Assembly (NCBI GenBank): GCA_014925825.1
Contig: JACGCK010000003.1
Span: 1,302,001-1,366,000, forward strand
Origin: Pholiota molesta
Taxonomy: Eukaryota; Basidiomycota; Agaricomycetes; Agaricales; Strophariaceae
Direction: 5' to 3'
DNA length: 64,000 nt
Below the pieces are notes generated by a model. That model was not told where the DNA came from. It made no database searches and saw nothing but the letters and a program-made list of their open reading frames with translations. A program made the position numbers and the translations under genes. Of the stretch, positions 23,090-34,879 are shown one piece after another. The stretch's first letter is position 1. Each line of letters starts with the position of its first letter.

Positions 23090-25900
23090 CGGATTCCTAT
23101 TACTCTGACATGGTAAAACACTAGTCAATGGGTTGAATTTAGTTTCCGGCGCTAAAGTTTTCAGCGCTAAATAATCTCATTCGGTCCTCATATATTCGAG
23201 GCATGGGATAGCATAATTACTACATACGCTCGCTCCATCAAGGCAATAAATACACGTCCTTTCAATAAATCCGAAGCGAACAATTGGCCATATACACATC
23301 CGAGTCCAATTAGCGCCCATACAACTGGTCGTCATACGCCGGCGGGAAGTCCGCCGGGCCCGCATCTCTCTCCCGCCGCGGCGCCGCAGGCACCACCAAA
23401 CCCGCCTCCCCGCCCTCCTCGTCCCGCCCATCCTCCTGCGCGTGGTTCCCCTGCGCATCCGCATCCACCACCTGCGCCCCCGCCCGCGCGGGGTCCGCTC
23501 CGTCATCGCGCGCCGGCAACGGAACAGGCATGCTTACTGGGACCTCCGCAGCGCCGTCTCCCGCCATCCCAGGGTCAGGACCGCTGCCCCGCGTGCCCCA
23601 CTCCAGCCCAATCAAGTCCGCCTTGCTGCTGTACGTGTAGTACGAATCCGTGTGCGGCGTATTTGCGGTGTCCGCTGCACTAGAGGTGGCGTAGTAGCTC
23701 GTGTCGGAGCCAGGCAACTCTGGTGTTGGGATGGCGGCGGGCACCGGTAAAGGCGGCTGTTCGCGGTATTGGTATGGCTGCTGGGGCGGTGGGGGCGGGG
23801 CCGGGGGCATGGGGGCGGATGCAGGTGGTGGGGCGTATTGCGTTGCGGCCGGAGCGTAAGGATTATATGTGTTGTAGGCATTGGCCTGCGACATGGAAAC
23901 CACTGGGGGAGGTGCAGGCGGCGGGGCGTACGTAGGAGCTATATCAGAATGTAACAATCGCATTTATTAACGGGAAGACAAAAGAGAGGAGTTGAGGGAG
24001 GAAATTATGCCGAACTTACCAGTAGAAACGGCGAAGACCCCTAAATTCCGTCGGGATCTACTTCTTGCGTACGCCAGACATAGAAGTGAGAGCAGAATGG
24101 CGCCGGCTGCGATGCCTGCAATACCGCCTTTCGGGAAACTGGAACTCGTCGACCCAACTGGTGGTAAACTCGAACCAGATCCGGAGCCAGTACTGGCAGG
24201 GGTCAATTTCGTCGATGATGTCCCTTCAAACACAACGGAGTCGATCCATAACATCTGAGAAAATCACAGCGTTCACCCCAATCAGAAAAGACCCGTGAAT
24301 AGATACCAATTCGGGGATTCACTCACTTGTGGTCCGCTCACGTCTACCAAAGTTGCGACGAGGGTATGCTGGCCCGGTGCCAGGTCCTGGTGGAAGAATT
24401 GTTGCGACAGCATCCACCTCGAACTATCCGTGTTCTGTTGGTTTCCGTCGAAAGGTGTAAAACTCGACGCAGAAGAATTTTGACCGTCAACTACAAAGGA
24501 CGCAGAGAGCCGTCCATCCACACGATTCAAAAGACCGTTTACTGTTATCGATGACCCTGCATAATCATTGTCATATCAATAGTCGCCTTTTGTTACCATT
24601 CCGAAGCCAGAACGGACCTACGAATGTCAATTTCATCGTCGCCCCCATCGTATTTGTACCCGTCATCGTCCCATTGTACGGCCGTCCCTGCTGAAAGTCG
24701 CCCGTCGTATGGTTCCACTGTCCATTCCCATATTGTAGCGCCGAGTCCGTATCGTCCAAAATGAGATCGGCCGCGGATAACGTCGTATCGGAATTGGGTA
24801 CATAGGTGATATAGTCGAGGACGAATTGTCCTGCTGCGGGATAGATGTTTATGTCGTGGAAAAGGCCTTCGGTGAGGTTGTTCAGGCTAAAAAGGTTGAT
24901 GCCAGTCTATCGGGGTTTTGCATTAGAACATGTACTAGGAATACAGCTATAGCATGCAACCACCTTCCCATTGGATACATTTGACGGAAATTGTATTGGA
25001 CGGCGAGTAGTTCCGTCAACGGTATAGTTTGCAGCAACACCACTCGTCATATTTCCATAAAAATTGATGCCTGAGCCTGTTTGAATTTTAGATTGGCCCA
25101 CTCACAAGTTGCAGAGACAGAAAAGCAAGCTCACCCCAGAACGAAAAGAACAGCTGGGAGGGGATTGTGCCCTGCCCTGGGGTACCGGTGGTAAGTGTCC
25201 CATTCAGTACCGAGTTATCTCCCGTCTGAAGGGACCATTGGCCTCCAAGATAGTTGTAGTTGGTAACCAGAGTAGCATCATCGACAAGAATTGATGGGCC
25301 CATCCCTCGAGAGATGGAATACCAGCAGCTGGGCTGCAGGTAAGTAATGCAAGTTCGGGGCAGAGGAGCAAGATCGCCCAGGAACTCAGGAATTGCGCGT
25401 ACACACAGCTTGTCTTCCCATGGTCATGTCCTCACGGACTTTTAGTTGTTGAAAATTGGTAACCAAGCATAACGTTGACAGATGAGATGAAAACACAGGA
25501 AAACACCCGAAGAACTCAATTTCGAGGTGCACAATATTCAATTTTTCGGCAGACACAGCTAATTTAAGAACATTGACATCAAGCTGTGGCGATAAATGAT
25601 GCTCCAGAGATTAGCTTGGCCAGCCAGTGCTGTGGCTTGCTGTGGACGCGCCAGTCGAAGTCAACGTCATGGAGGCTCGAAGGTGACAAAAACGGGCAGA
25701 TCGCCTCTCTAAAGGGGATGCGTCCTAGGACCTGGACTTCAGCAAACGCACGCCAGGCGACCGCTCAATGATGTCGTCGTCGCGGATGGCGTTGTTGACC
25801 CACACGCGCTCGCGGGGGGCCCTCTCTAAAGCCGACGGTGGTGAGCGGCTTTTTTTTTGTGACCCTGCCGAGCCAGCCAAGCCTCGCCCACTCTGCCTTT
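23090..25900. repeat. Tandem segmental duplication, copy A
   Basis: The whole stretch, including introns, 3' flank (GATAGCATAATTACT near 23207) and 5' flank (CTCTAAAGCCGACGG near 25825), matches 27020-29640. Introns are kept, so the copying was at DNA level. It contains surface-protein gene A. Confidence 0.8.
23310..25303 (-). CDS. Single-pass surface protein with two sensor-like domains, paralogue A
   Basis: About six exons. The ectodomain has two related units: ILVDDATLVTNYNYLGGQW at the N-terminus, and LILDDTDSALQYGNGQW with YNGTMTGTNTMGATMKLTF and LAPGQHTLVATLVDVSGPQ. The pattern (IxxDDTDSxIxY..W, YNGT..T.GA...F.FTG, GxHTLxV) is a jelly-roll-like module common in Agaricomycete membrane proteins. 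Then come a Ser/Gly-rich stalk, one membrane helix (GIAGIAAGAILLSLLCLAYA), a basic stop-transfer (RSRSRR) and a Pro/Tyr-rich tail ending PPAYDDQLYGR. I start at MGPSILVDD (25303); a signal peptide should lie upstream, but copies A and B differ by indels there and neither gives a clean one. A role in cell-surface sensing is inference from layout only. Confidence 0.72.
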
Positions 25901-25994
25901 GCTCCTGCATTTTACATATTTCAGCCAGGACGCAGTTGCTACTTGCTAGCGATGCATGCCGCTTCCACCTTCGAATTTATAGTCCAATCTTGAA

Positions 25995-26594
25995 TTGACG
26001 CTCACCGTCGCGTACGTCGGCGACTCCGCGAACGTGCTGCACGACATGCTCGTCACGTACCCGCGCCTCCGCCACGCTCTGCGCGTCGCGAGCCTGCCGG
26101 CGTACCGCGCCCCCGCGGCGGTGTGGGACCGCGTCCGGGCGCTGGCAATCGAGCACGATATCGTCTGGAGCGATGACCCCGCGGAAGCGGTGCGCGAGCG
26201 GACGTCGTCGTCACCGACACCTGGTACGCCTTCACATTCCCCCCGCCCGCCTTTTTCGAGCCGAAGCACTGACCGCGCGTCGTACAGGATTTCGATGGGC
26301 CAGCAGGGAGAGAAGGCCGAGCGGCTGAAAGCGTTCCAGGACTACCAGGTCATGGAGGCGCTCTGCGCGAACGCGAAGCCCGACTGGATGTTCCTCCACT
26401 GCCTCCCGCGCAAGGCCGACGAGGTCGATGACGCCGTCTTCTACGGCCCGCGCTCGCTCGTCTTCCCCGAGTCGAGTGAGTTTATTTATATCCTTCTTTT
26501 TTTTCTGACTCTGTGAGTCTCTGTCTGATTGCGTTTTATGTTCGGCCAAGGGGAATTGTATGAGGAGCCGAAAGGAAAGCCTGACTCGGATTAG
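25995..26594 (+). pseudogene. 5'-truncated copy of ornithine carbamoyltransferase
   Basis: Near-identical to the OTC gene from the middle of exon 2 ([17 protein letters not shown]) to the stop codon. It keeps the intron before ISMGQ and the duplicated 3' flank to about 26780. It lacks the carbamoyl-phosphate-binding half. It has a 1-base loss (GTGCGCGAGCGG versus GTGCGCGGCGCGG) that breaks exon 2, and the junction before the last exon is degraded. Retained introns show segmental DNA duplication, not retroposition. It cannot make an active enzyme. Confidence 0.92.
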
Positions 26595-27019
26595 GTGGCA
26601 ATGTGGATTCATCTAAGCATGATTTGCGGGAAATCTACTTATTCACCGACTCGCGGGATCATCTCAAGTTTTTTTATTGCATTAGCCCTCGTTATTAAAT
26701 AACAGTGCTGATAACATCGACCAATTCTACTGGACTTTTTTCGGAGCCTAGAAGCAGTCGACGCAGCAGTTTGCACAGGGCAGCTCATTTGCTCCAATGT
26801 CTTCCGTGTCTAGTTGGTTCTAGAAGAGGAATAGACAGATTGTATAAAAGGCTTGGAAGTCCGCCGTCCAAAATTTCTCAAAATTAGTAAGGGCGTTCAT
26901 TGCGAAGAACTCGAGCTGTTTGAATATGAATGATATCAGCATCGAAAACTCGCTTCAATCAAATTTCTTCAACATCATTCCATTCATTCCAAGTTTCAAA
27001 TTCATATGTTTGTCCCATC

Positions 27020-29640
27020 CTATTCTGACGAGGTAAAATAGCCAATGGTTTGAATTTGGTTTCCAGCGCCAAATGTTTCCAGCGCTACACTCATTCGATC
27101 CCCATAAATTCGACGCGTCTGATAGCATAATTACTCACCAACACGTGTTCAATGGCAATATATACATGTCCTTCAAAAAGTCCGAAGCTAACTACCGTCC
27201 GAAACCCATGTCCGAGTCCAAGTCCAACTAGCGCCCATACAGCCTGTCGTCATACGCCGGCGGGAAATCCGCCGGACCCGCATCCCTCTCCCGCAGCGGC
27301 TCCGCAGACCCCGCCGCATCGTCCCTCCCATCCTCGTGCGCGTGGTTCGACCTTCCGTCCGCGTCATCCCCCACATCCACCTGCGCCGCCGCCCGCGCGG
27401 GGTCCGCTCCGTCCCCGCGCGCAGGCACCCTTACATCCGCCGCAGCGCCGTCACGGTCGCCCCCCGCCCCCGGGCTCGCACCGCTGCCGCCCCGCGTGCC
27501 CCACTCCAGCCCGACCAGATCCGCCTTCTCGCTGTACGTGTAATACGCACCCGCGCTTTGCGCACCCGGGGTGCCGTCCGCTGGACTGGCGGCGGCGTCG
27601 TCGTCGTAAGTGGTGTCGGTGCCCGGCAGCAACTTCGCCGCTGATCTAGCGCTGGGCGCCGGTACTGGCGGCTGGTCGCGGTACTGATACCGCTGCTGGG
27701 GCGGCGAAGGGAGCGGGGGCAAGGGGGCGGATGCCAGGGGGGCGTATTGCGCTGCAACGGGGTCGTAGGGATTATATGGGCTATACGCATTGGACTGTGT
27801 CATTGAGACAGCTGGGCGAGGTGCAGGCGGCGGCGGCGGGTATGTAGTGGCTATATCAGGACGTACAAATAACGGGAAGATAAATAGAGAGGACAGAAGA
27901 GAGAGGAGTAGTTGGAGTATCAGGGCTGACTTACCTGTAGAAACAGCGAAAACGGCTGAAGTCCTTCGGGATCTCCTTCTTGCGTACCATAGAAATAGGA
28001 GTGAGAGTAGAAAGGCGCCAACTGCGATGCCCGCAATACCGCCTTTCGGGAAACTCGAACTCGTCAAACCAGCTGTTGGTAAATTCAAGCTAGATCCAGA
28101 GCCAGTCCCATCTGGGGTCAATGTTGTCGACGATGTCCCTTCAAACACAACGGAATCGATCCACAACATCTAAGAGAATCACAGCGTTCACCCCAATCAG
28201 AAAAAGACCCCCCGGTTCTGCATGGGACACAGGCCAATTCGGGGAGAAACTCACTTGTGGTCCGCTCACGTCTACCAGCGTTGCGACGAGGGTATGCTGG
28301 CCTGGTGCCAGGTCCTGGTGGAAAAACTGCTGCGACAGCATCCACCGCGAACTATCCGTGTTCTCTTGTTCGCCGTCAAAAGGCGCAAAATTCGACGCAG
28401 AAGAATTTTGACCGTCCACTACGAACGACGCAGAGAGCCGCCCATCCACACGGTTCAGAAGACCATTCACTGTAATCGACGACCCTGCATAATCATAGTC
28501 ATGTAAATAAGTAGTCGCCTTGCGTTACGACTCTGAAGCCAAAACGCACCTACGAAGGTCAACTGCATCGTCGCCCCCTGCGTATTTGTGCCCGTCATAG
28601 TCCCATTGTACGGCCGTCCCTGCTGGAAGTCGCCCGTCGTATGGTTCCACTGTCCATTCGCATATTGGAGTGCCGAGTCCGTGTCATCCAAGATGAGATT
28701 GTTCGCGGATAGCGGCGTATCGGAATTCGGTGTGTAGGTGATGTAGTCGAGAACGAATTGTCCTGCTGCGGGATAGATGTTGATGTTGTGGGAAAGGCCT
28801 CCGGTGAGGTTGTCGAGGTTGAAGAGGTTGACGCCAGTCTATCGGGGTTTCCATTAGAACATGGGTCACTAGGAATACAGCTACAGCATACATTACCTTC
28901 CCGTTAGATACATTAGAAGGAAATTGTATTGGGCGACGAGTAGTTCCATCAATGGTATAGTTTGCAGCAACATCGGTCATATTTCCATAGAAATTGACCC
29001 CTGAGCCTATTGAAGTTTTAAATTGGCCGACTCACAGGTAGCAGAGACAGAAAACAAGCTCACCCCAGAACGAAAAGAACAGCTGGGACGGAATTGTGCC
29101 CCGGGGGTACCAGTGGTAAGTGTCCCATTCAGTACCGAGTTATCTCCCGTCTGAAGGGACCATTGGCCTCCAAGGTAGTTGTAGTTGGTAACCAGAGTAG
29201 AATCGTCGACAAGAATCGACGGGCCCATCCCGCGAGAGATGAAATTAAGCAGCAGATGGGCTGCAGGTAATGCAAGTTCGGGGCAGAAAAGCAAAATCGC
29301 CCAGGAAGGCGAAGGAACTGCGCGTATGCACACCCTGTCTTCCCATGGTCATCGCCTCATGGACTTCTAGTCGTTGAAGATTGGTAACCAGATAAAACGT
29401 TGACAGTCCATGAGACGAAAATGCCCAAAGAAAAACAGTGTTACTCAATTCCGAGGTGCATCCAGCTAATATAGGAACGAGCCGAACGCCGATTTCAAGC
29501 TGTGGTGATGGATGATGCTCCAGAAATTAGCTTGGCCAGCTAGTGGAGGTGGACGAGGTCGTGGAAGGTGACAAGAACGAGCAAATCGCCTCTCTAAAGC
29601 CGACGGCAAGCGGCTTTTGCGGCCCTGCCGAGCCGCAGCC
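27020..29640. repeat. Tandem segmental duplication, copy B
   Basis: Partner of 23090-25900, carrying paralogue B. Together with the OTC fragment at 25995-26780 it mirrors the order OTC 3' half then surface gene seen in the first copy, but without the 4.5 kb that separates them there. Confidence 0.78.
27228..29333 (-). pseudogene. Single-pass surface protein paralogue B, frameshifted in its first exon
   Basis: Same architecture as paralogue A: MGPSILVDDSTLVTNYNYL, LDDTDSALQYANGQW, QFFHQDLAPGQHTLVAT, membrane helix GIAGIAVGAFLLSLLFLWYA, and a Pro/Tyr-rich tail ending PPAYDDRLYGR. Relative to A the first exon lacks 4 nt (after the GGTACCCCCGGG near 29103). The frame then reads AQFRPSCSF instead of QGTIPSQLFF, and using the same splice sites the next exon meets a stop (ATATGA near 28980). 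Unless splicing differs, B makes only a short product. Downstream exons remain open, which suggests a recent loss or a base-call error. The intron before the tail is also open in frame (28169-27228 reads through). Confidence 0.7.
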
Positions 29641-29893
29641 TGCCTACCATGTCTCGACCAAGAACTGAGATTACGTATGCAAATTTTAATCGATCTTCGA
29701 CAATAAAATATTGACACATTTTGAGTCCGAAGGTTGAAATCCACGATGTCTCCAAGAATGCAGAGTTCAAAGACATATGATTAAAAACCCGTGTTAAATA
29801 CGAGAAGTCGTCAGAAGGATCGGAGCTAAAACATGTCAGACTTCTTATTTGTACCTCAAGTATCAGCATAGTCGACCATAAATATCAGCGTGT
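29641..29893. other. Intergenic
   Basis: Spacer between paralogue B (5' side) and the 3' end of the copper ATPase; nothing seen. Confidence 0.5.
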
Positions 29894-32800
29894 CTATTTT
29901 CGTGCCCCAGAAATCTTCGGTTCTTTGTATAATTTGAGCAGAAGGGAACTGCACACAACTGACACAGATCTAATAGAATATCTTGTAAGTTCTACTATTA
30001 TTTCTGAGTCGAGACCACTCACGATAGCGCCATAGCAAGTGAAGCCCAGACTGGAGCTAAACGAACATGGCCCGCCGGATAGACAACGCCAGCGGCGATT
30101 GGTAAGGCGATGCAATTATACATTGCTGCGTACAACTGACGTGAAAAGATACATATCAGTTGACATTGCCCAATCCGTAAATTTAAATTTGTGCTTACGA
30201 AATTGAACTTCACTCGATTGAAAACTTTCCGCGATAGATCACATAGAGTGAGCAAACTTTGCAGGTTCGATGATAAAAGTATGAAGGATGCACTTGATAT
30301 CGCAACGTCGCCTTTTGAAAAAATCGTCAATCGCGCCTATGATGCCAACCTGGCAGAGTGACTTACTGCCTGATCCAATAGCGACACCAATATCGGCAGC
30401 AACCAATGCCTGAGGGTAGAAGTCAGCGAGGGAAGCACGTTAAGAATATTCGAATGAATACTTACTGGAGCATCGTTTATTCCATCACCGACCATAGCCA
30501 CGATACATCGTTCATTCAATCTTCGTTTGCTGAACATCATCCTCCAATTCGATTCTGCCCTTTTCGAGCCGACTTGTTGCAACCATTGAATTTTCTGCGC
30601 CTGAAACAGGGAATCAGTAAGACTGACACATCATACTTAATCAAGCCTCGTTACCTTCTCATGTGGCAGGACACCAGCAATGACATGGGCTGCCGGGATG
30701 CCCACCATCTGAGCCACGGCTCGTGCCGTGACGGCGTTGTCGCCAGATATCATCCAGGTACCAATCCCTTGATGCTGCAAAAAGGATACCACAGCTTGTG
30801 CTTCGGGCCGCAGGCGATCTGTAATCGCGAAGATAGCTGCGATGACGAAATCTTCGGAATCTTCACCGTCCTCAGGTTGTTCGTGTATGGCGAGCAGAAC
30901 GACGCTCTTCGCTTCGGACTTCCAGGTTCCCAGTCGTCGATCAACCACGCCGTCCAGGGTGCAGCCGTGTTCTTCAAGCCAGGCTTCGTTACCGATAATC
31001 GCCGTGCATCGCTGATCCTCAAAGTGCGCCTTCAAACCCCTGCCTGCCACCTCCTCGAACATAATACCGGTCAAAGACGAAGCACCTTGGGCTTCACAAA
31101 ATGACCGGATTGCGATTCCCAGAGGATGCGACGACGCCGACTCCAGCTCAGCTGCGATCCCGAGGACTATCTTTTGGTCCCATCGATCACCCACCGACTC
31201 TAGTAATTCGAAATCGGAGACCGTAGGCTCTCCACCTTCAGTCAGTGTCCCGGTTTTGTCGAACACTACGACGTCAACTTGGGCCATTTCCTGGAATGCC
31301 TCTCCGCCACCTCGAGCCAGTATACCGAATTTGGCTGCCAAACCGCTTCCAACGAGTAACGCCGTAGGAGCCGCTAAAGCGATGCCGCATGGGCAAGCAA
31401 CGACGAATACAGCAATAGCGAATTCTAAAGACCAGACCGCTATAGAATTGGAAGAATTTTAGTTTTCATGCATAATTTTTGCCACAAAGGCTCCTGACTT
31501 ACGCCAACCACCGACGGAAATGTTCAAATAATCCTGAGGAAGGCACCCGCCCAACCCTAGGCAGAGCCATATCACCCAAGTTACAATGGCTAACAATGTC
31601 ACAACGGGCACGAAATAGCCAGTGATGAGATCGGCAACACGTTCAATTGGCGCACGTCGTGTTTGCCCTTCTCGGACGACTTTCACGATGTGATCAAGCC
31701 TGCGCGGAAAACTATGCTTCAGCAGGCAAAAACACATTCAGTGCGAATAATAACTCACATAGTTGCTCCACCAATAGCATCGACCCTAGCATCGACCATT
31801 CCCCCCTTGTTGATTGTCCCCAAGAATACTTTCTCCCCGAGCGCTTTCTTAATGAGCCTCGATTCCCCCGTCAACGAACTCTCATCAAACGCACTGTCCA
31901 TTCCCGAAACGATCGTCGCATCTGCAGGAGGCGTGGCGCCGCTCTGTATACGAACGATATCACCGACCTCAAGGAGGCTGGCATCAATCTTCTCGACTTT
32001 AAGTCCGACGTTGACTGGTTTCACGTCTTCCAAGTGAGGGACACCTTTCTCGAGGTCATCGTTGCTGGAATAGCTGGATGGATTAGAACTGTCGGAGGAT
32101 ACGGTGCTCAGGAGAAGTGCTTCAGTGGGACGGAGCAAGCCAAGGGCGGATATGGCATCGGCAGTGCGAGCCTTGCTATACGCTTCCAGATAGCGACCTG
32201 AAAAATAAACCCGTGAATAAGGTAATCGTCAACGAGTACTTTATGAAGTATCAATTACCTGCCAGTAGAAACATCGTCAAGAACACAACGGAGTCGAAGT
32301 AAGTCGTGGTGTCCCCAGACCCAGATGATGATGCCGGTTCCGCTGCCGCGAGACCCATGAGCGCGATGGACGAAAGATACGCGACCGAAACACCGGTGGA
32401 AACCTATAATCACCCATCGTAATGAGCACAATTCTTCCGTGGGTCAGATATCACGTACAAGGAGATTCATGCTGCCAAATCTAACAAAGCGCTGATAAAC
32501 GGGGGTTGAACTTCCTTTCCTCCATAACGCTCGAATCTCCTGAATGCTTCTCTGATGAAATAAATTGGCGCTGTAGAACTGGACAGGCGTGGCCAAGAAA
32601 AAAAGCGCCCACTGGCTTCGGGATGCGTTACCAGTCCACATCGGTTTTACGAGGAAGGCTTTGGTGGTATTGCTCTGCTTGACGAGACTCAGGAAAACGA
32701 CACCAATCACAAAAGTCGGAATACCAATGAGGGCAGCGAATATCAATCGGGAGAGGAGGGCGAACTGTTCTTTAGCTTGCATTGACCGGGAACGCTCTTC

Positions 32801-33966
32801 CAGGGTGGGAGGGTGATAAATGGAAACATCAAACGATGTAGAAGAAGCAATAGAAGATATGATGGTTCGAATTGTGAATGATGGCGAGGACGGTCGGTAA
32901 GAGACTTCCAAGACGCAATCTGTGTACGAAGAAATCGGTTTGACAATCGTTATTTGCGGACCCAGAGATTCAACCGCAGCGACGACTTTCTCGGGGCAGA
33001 TTCTAAAGAGATAATCATGAGATAATTTAGGAAGCGAAAAAACATAGAGAACTCACTTGCAAAACATGCCATCAATACGGAGGCTGAGCGTGCGAAGACT
33101 TGAATCTGAATTCGCAGCGTTGAGCGCCTCGACACTCATTACTTCTGCCTCAAACCCACAGCACTCCACCGTCTCTACAACTTCCTCCACAGATTGCTTC
33201 TTGTCCACGATCAAGGTTGCGGACTTTGCCAAAAAGCTGACTGCAACCTCGGAGACTCCTGCGAGTTCCGAGACCATCTTGGTTATGGTCCCAGAACAGC
33301 TTGCGCATGTCATGCCCCCAACAGAGAGCGTCACACGGAAAGGGCCATCTTCAGATTTATCGACGTGAGAAGCGACGGAAGACTTGCTATCGCTGTCAGA
33401 ATAGATGAACTTCTCCGCCGTTAACGTGGCATCGTGGGGAGAAAGTTCCTTGATTGCATCGAGATCGAGTGGGAGTTGGTTGGGGGCTACTTTTGTGTCA
33501 TGGCTAGCACGAGACTCTTCTTCCTGGCAGAGTGGACACTGCTGTAGATGTGTTCTGCGTCTATCGACAAGAACGCGATCCACCGCATTGGAGATGGCAG
33601 TGTTTCTGTGGTCTGTCGTCGGGGAAGGGCCGTTGAAGACGTCGAAGCCAGCGTTCTCTAAAGTAGATTGAATTATGGCTGGTGAGAGTTGCTCAGGACG
33701 ACGGTAGGTGACCGACTGAGACACTACAGAAACCTGGACGAAGGTCGGCGGAGGCGACAAGGCCGACAGCGCCTCTTCAATTGTACGGACGCAGCTGGAG
33801 AGGGGATGAAATCCAGTGGATGATGAGTGAAAAAGAAGCTGGCGTACCTGCCGCAATGAAGATTTGAAATCAGAATTGTAGTAATAGGGGCGTCGCCGTC
33901 AGTTGTAATGGCCTCTGGGGTAAGCGTACTAGAAGATGAGTCATCTGGCTGGACCTGTACCGACAT
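29894..33966 (-). CDS. CCC2: Copper-transporting P-type ATPase, Ccc2/ATP7 type
   Basis: P1B-ATPase that pumps Cu(I) into the late Golgi to load multicopper oxidases such as laccases and the Fet3 ferroxidase. Many exons. Three N-terminal heavy-metal domains: LHCGSC (split by the first intron), GGMTCASC, and GMFCKIC (split by an intron). Then membrane helices (LIFAALIGIPTFVIGVVFL), the actuator TGES, the transport-site CPC in VVACPCGIALAAPTALL, DKTGT (phosphorylated Asp), HP in SSHPLGIA, ISGDN and GDGIND, and final helices (YNCIALPIAAGVVYP). All catalytic motifs are intact. The first HMA lacks the usual Met before its CxxC. It ends after a short basic tail (KISGARK). Transcribed in the same direction as the upstream decayed F-box gene and SEC13. 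Confidence 0.96.
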
Positions 33967-34879
33967 TTATGCTGTGGTCCGTGAAGAGTTCGAGGGTGGT
34001 GTTGTCTTCCTTTAGGTCCAGGTACTGGGGTGTTGGTATGAACGACGGAATTTCTTCCGGTTTTCTTAGACTTCGGGGCTTCCCAGCGTCAACATAAGTA
34101 CTCGGTGTTTTCCCACAAATGAACGAGAAAAAATACTTGAAGAAACGAGGAATGAAGATACCATTTTGGTACAGATTGATGGGCATATAAATGATGGGGT
34201 CCTTCTGATGTGACTGCAGTATGCTTTTTACGGAATTTTACCTTCCAAATCTGAACTTTGAGCACAGTTAGGGGTTGTCAATTCCGCGAACGTTCGGCGG
34301 CCTTCAGCCCGAAACTCATTACTGCAGCAAGTCGCATTATTATTTAGTCACAACCTCCTATGAAACATCCAACAACAGGGCTTAACTCCCTTAACTCGCT
34401 TCAGCATGCCAACGCACCATGTTCCCGCATCCAACGGTAGTTGCGTCAACTTGCGTGTAAGCCAACGCCTGAAAGAGGACATTTGCGGCAATAATAACTA
34501 CAGTTGACGCAATGTGGACAGGTCCAAAAGTAGCAAAAGAACATTGTGAGAACAAGGTGGTGTTCGGGGGGAATTGGCGCCGGGTGCCCCATCTGGTGCG
34601 CCAACTCGCAGGACGTGCGCCTCTATTTACGGGCGACATATTTCTGTGACAATGGGGTCTAGATACTTATACTTACCTATCCTTGTAAGCAAATTTTCCA
34701 ACACCATTCGAACAAATCTTATCTACGTACATGGTTTATTCAGTCCGATGTACCCCCATACATGGAGCTTCGAAGCTCAGCGCTCAGCGCTGAAGCTTCA
34801 AGCTTCAAGCTTGATCATATCCCTTTCAATACTAATCATAATTTGACATATCCCACTTGGCTTTAACGTATATGGTAAG
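33967..34879. other. Intergenic, promoter side of the copper ATPase
   Basis: No gene recognised. At about 34773-34815 there are short direct and inverted repeats (AGCGCTCAGCGCT, AAGCTTCAAGCTTC) that could fold. I looked for Mac1-type copper boxes (TTTGCTC) and did not find a convincing one. Confidence 0.4.
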
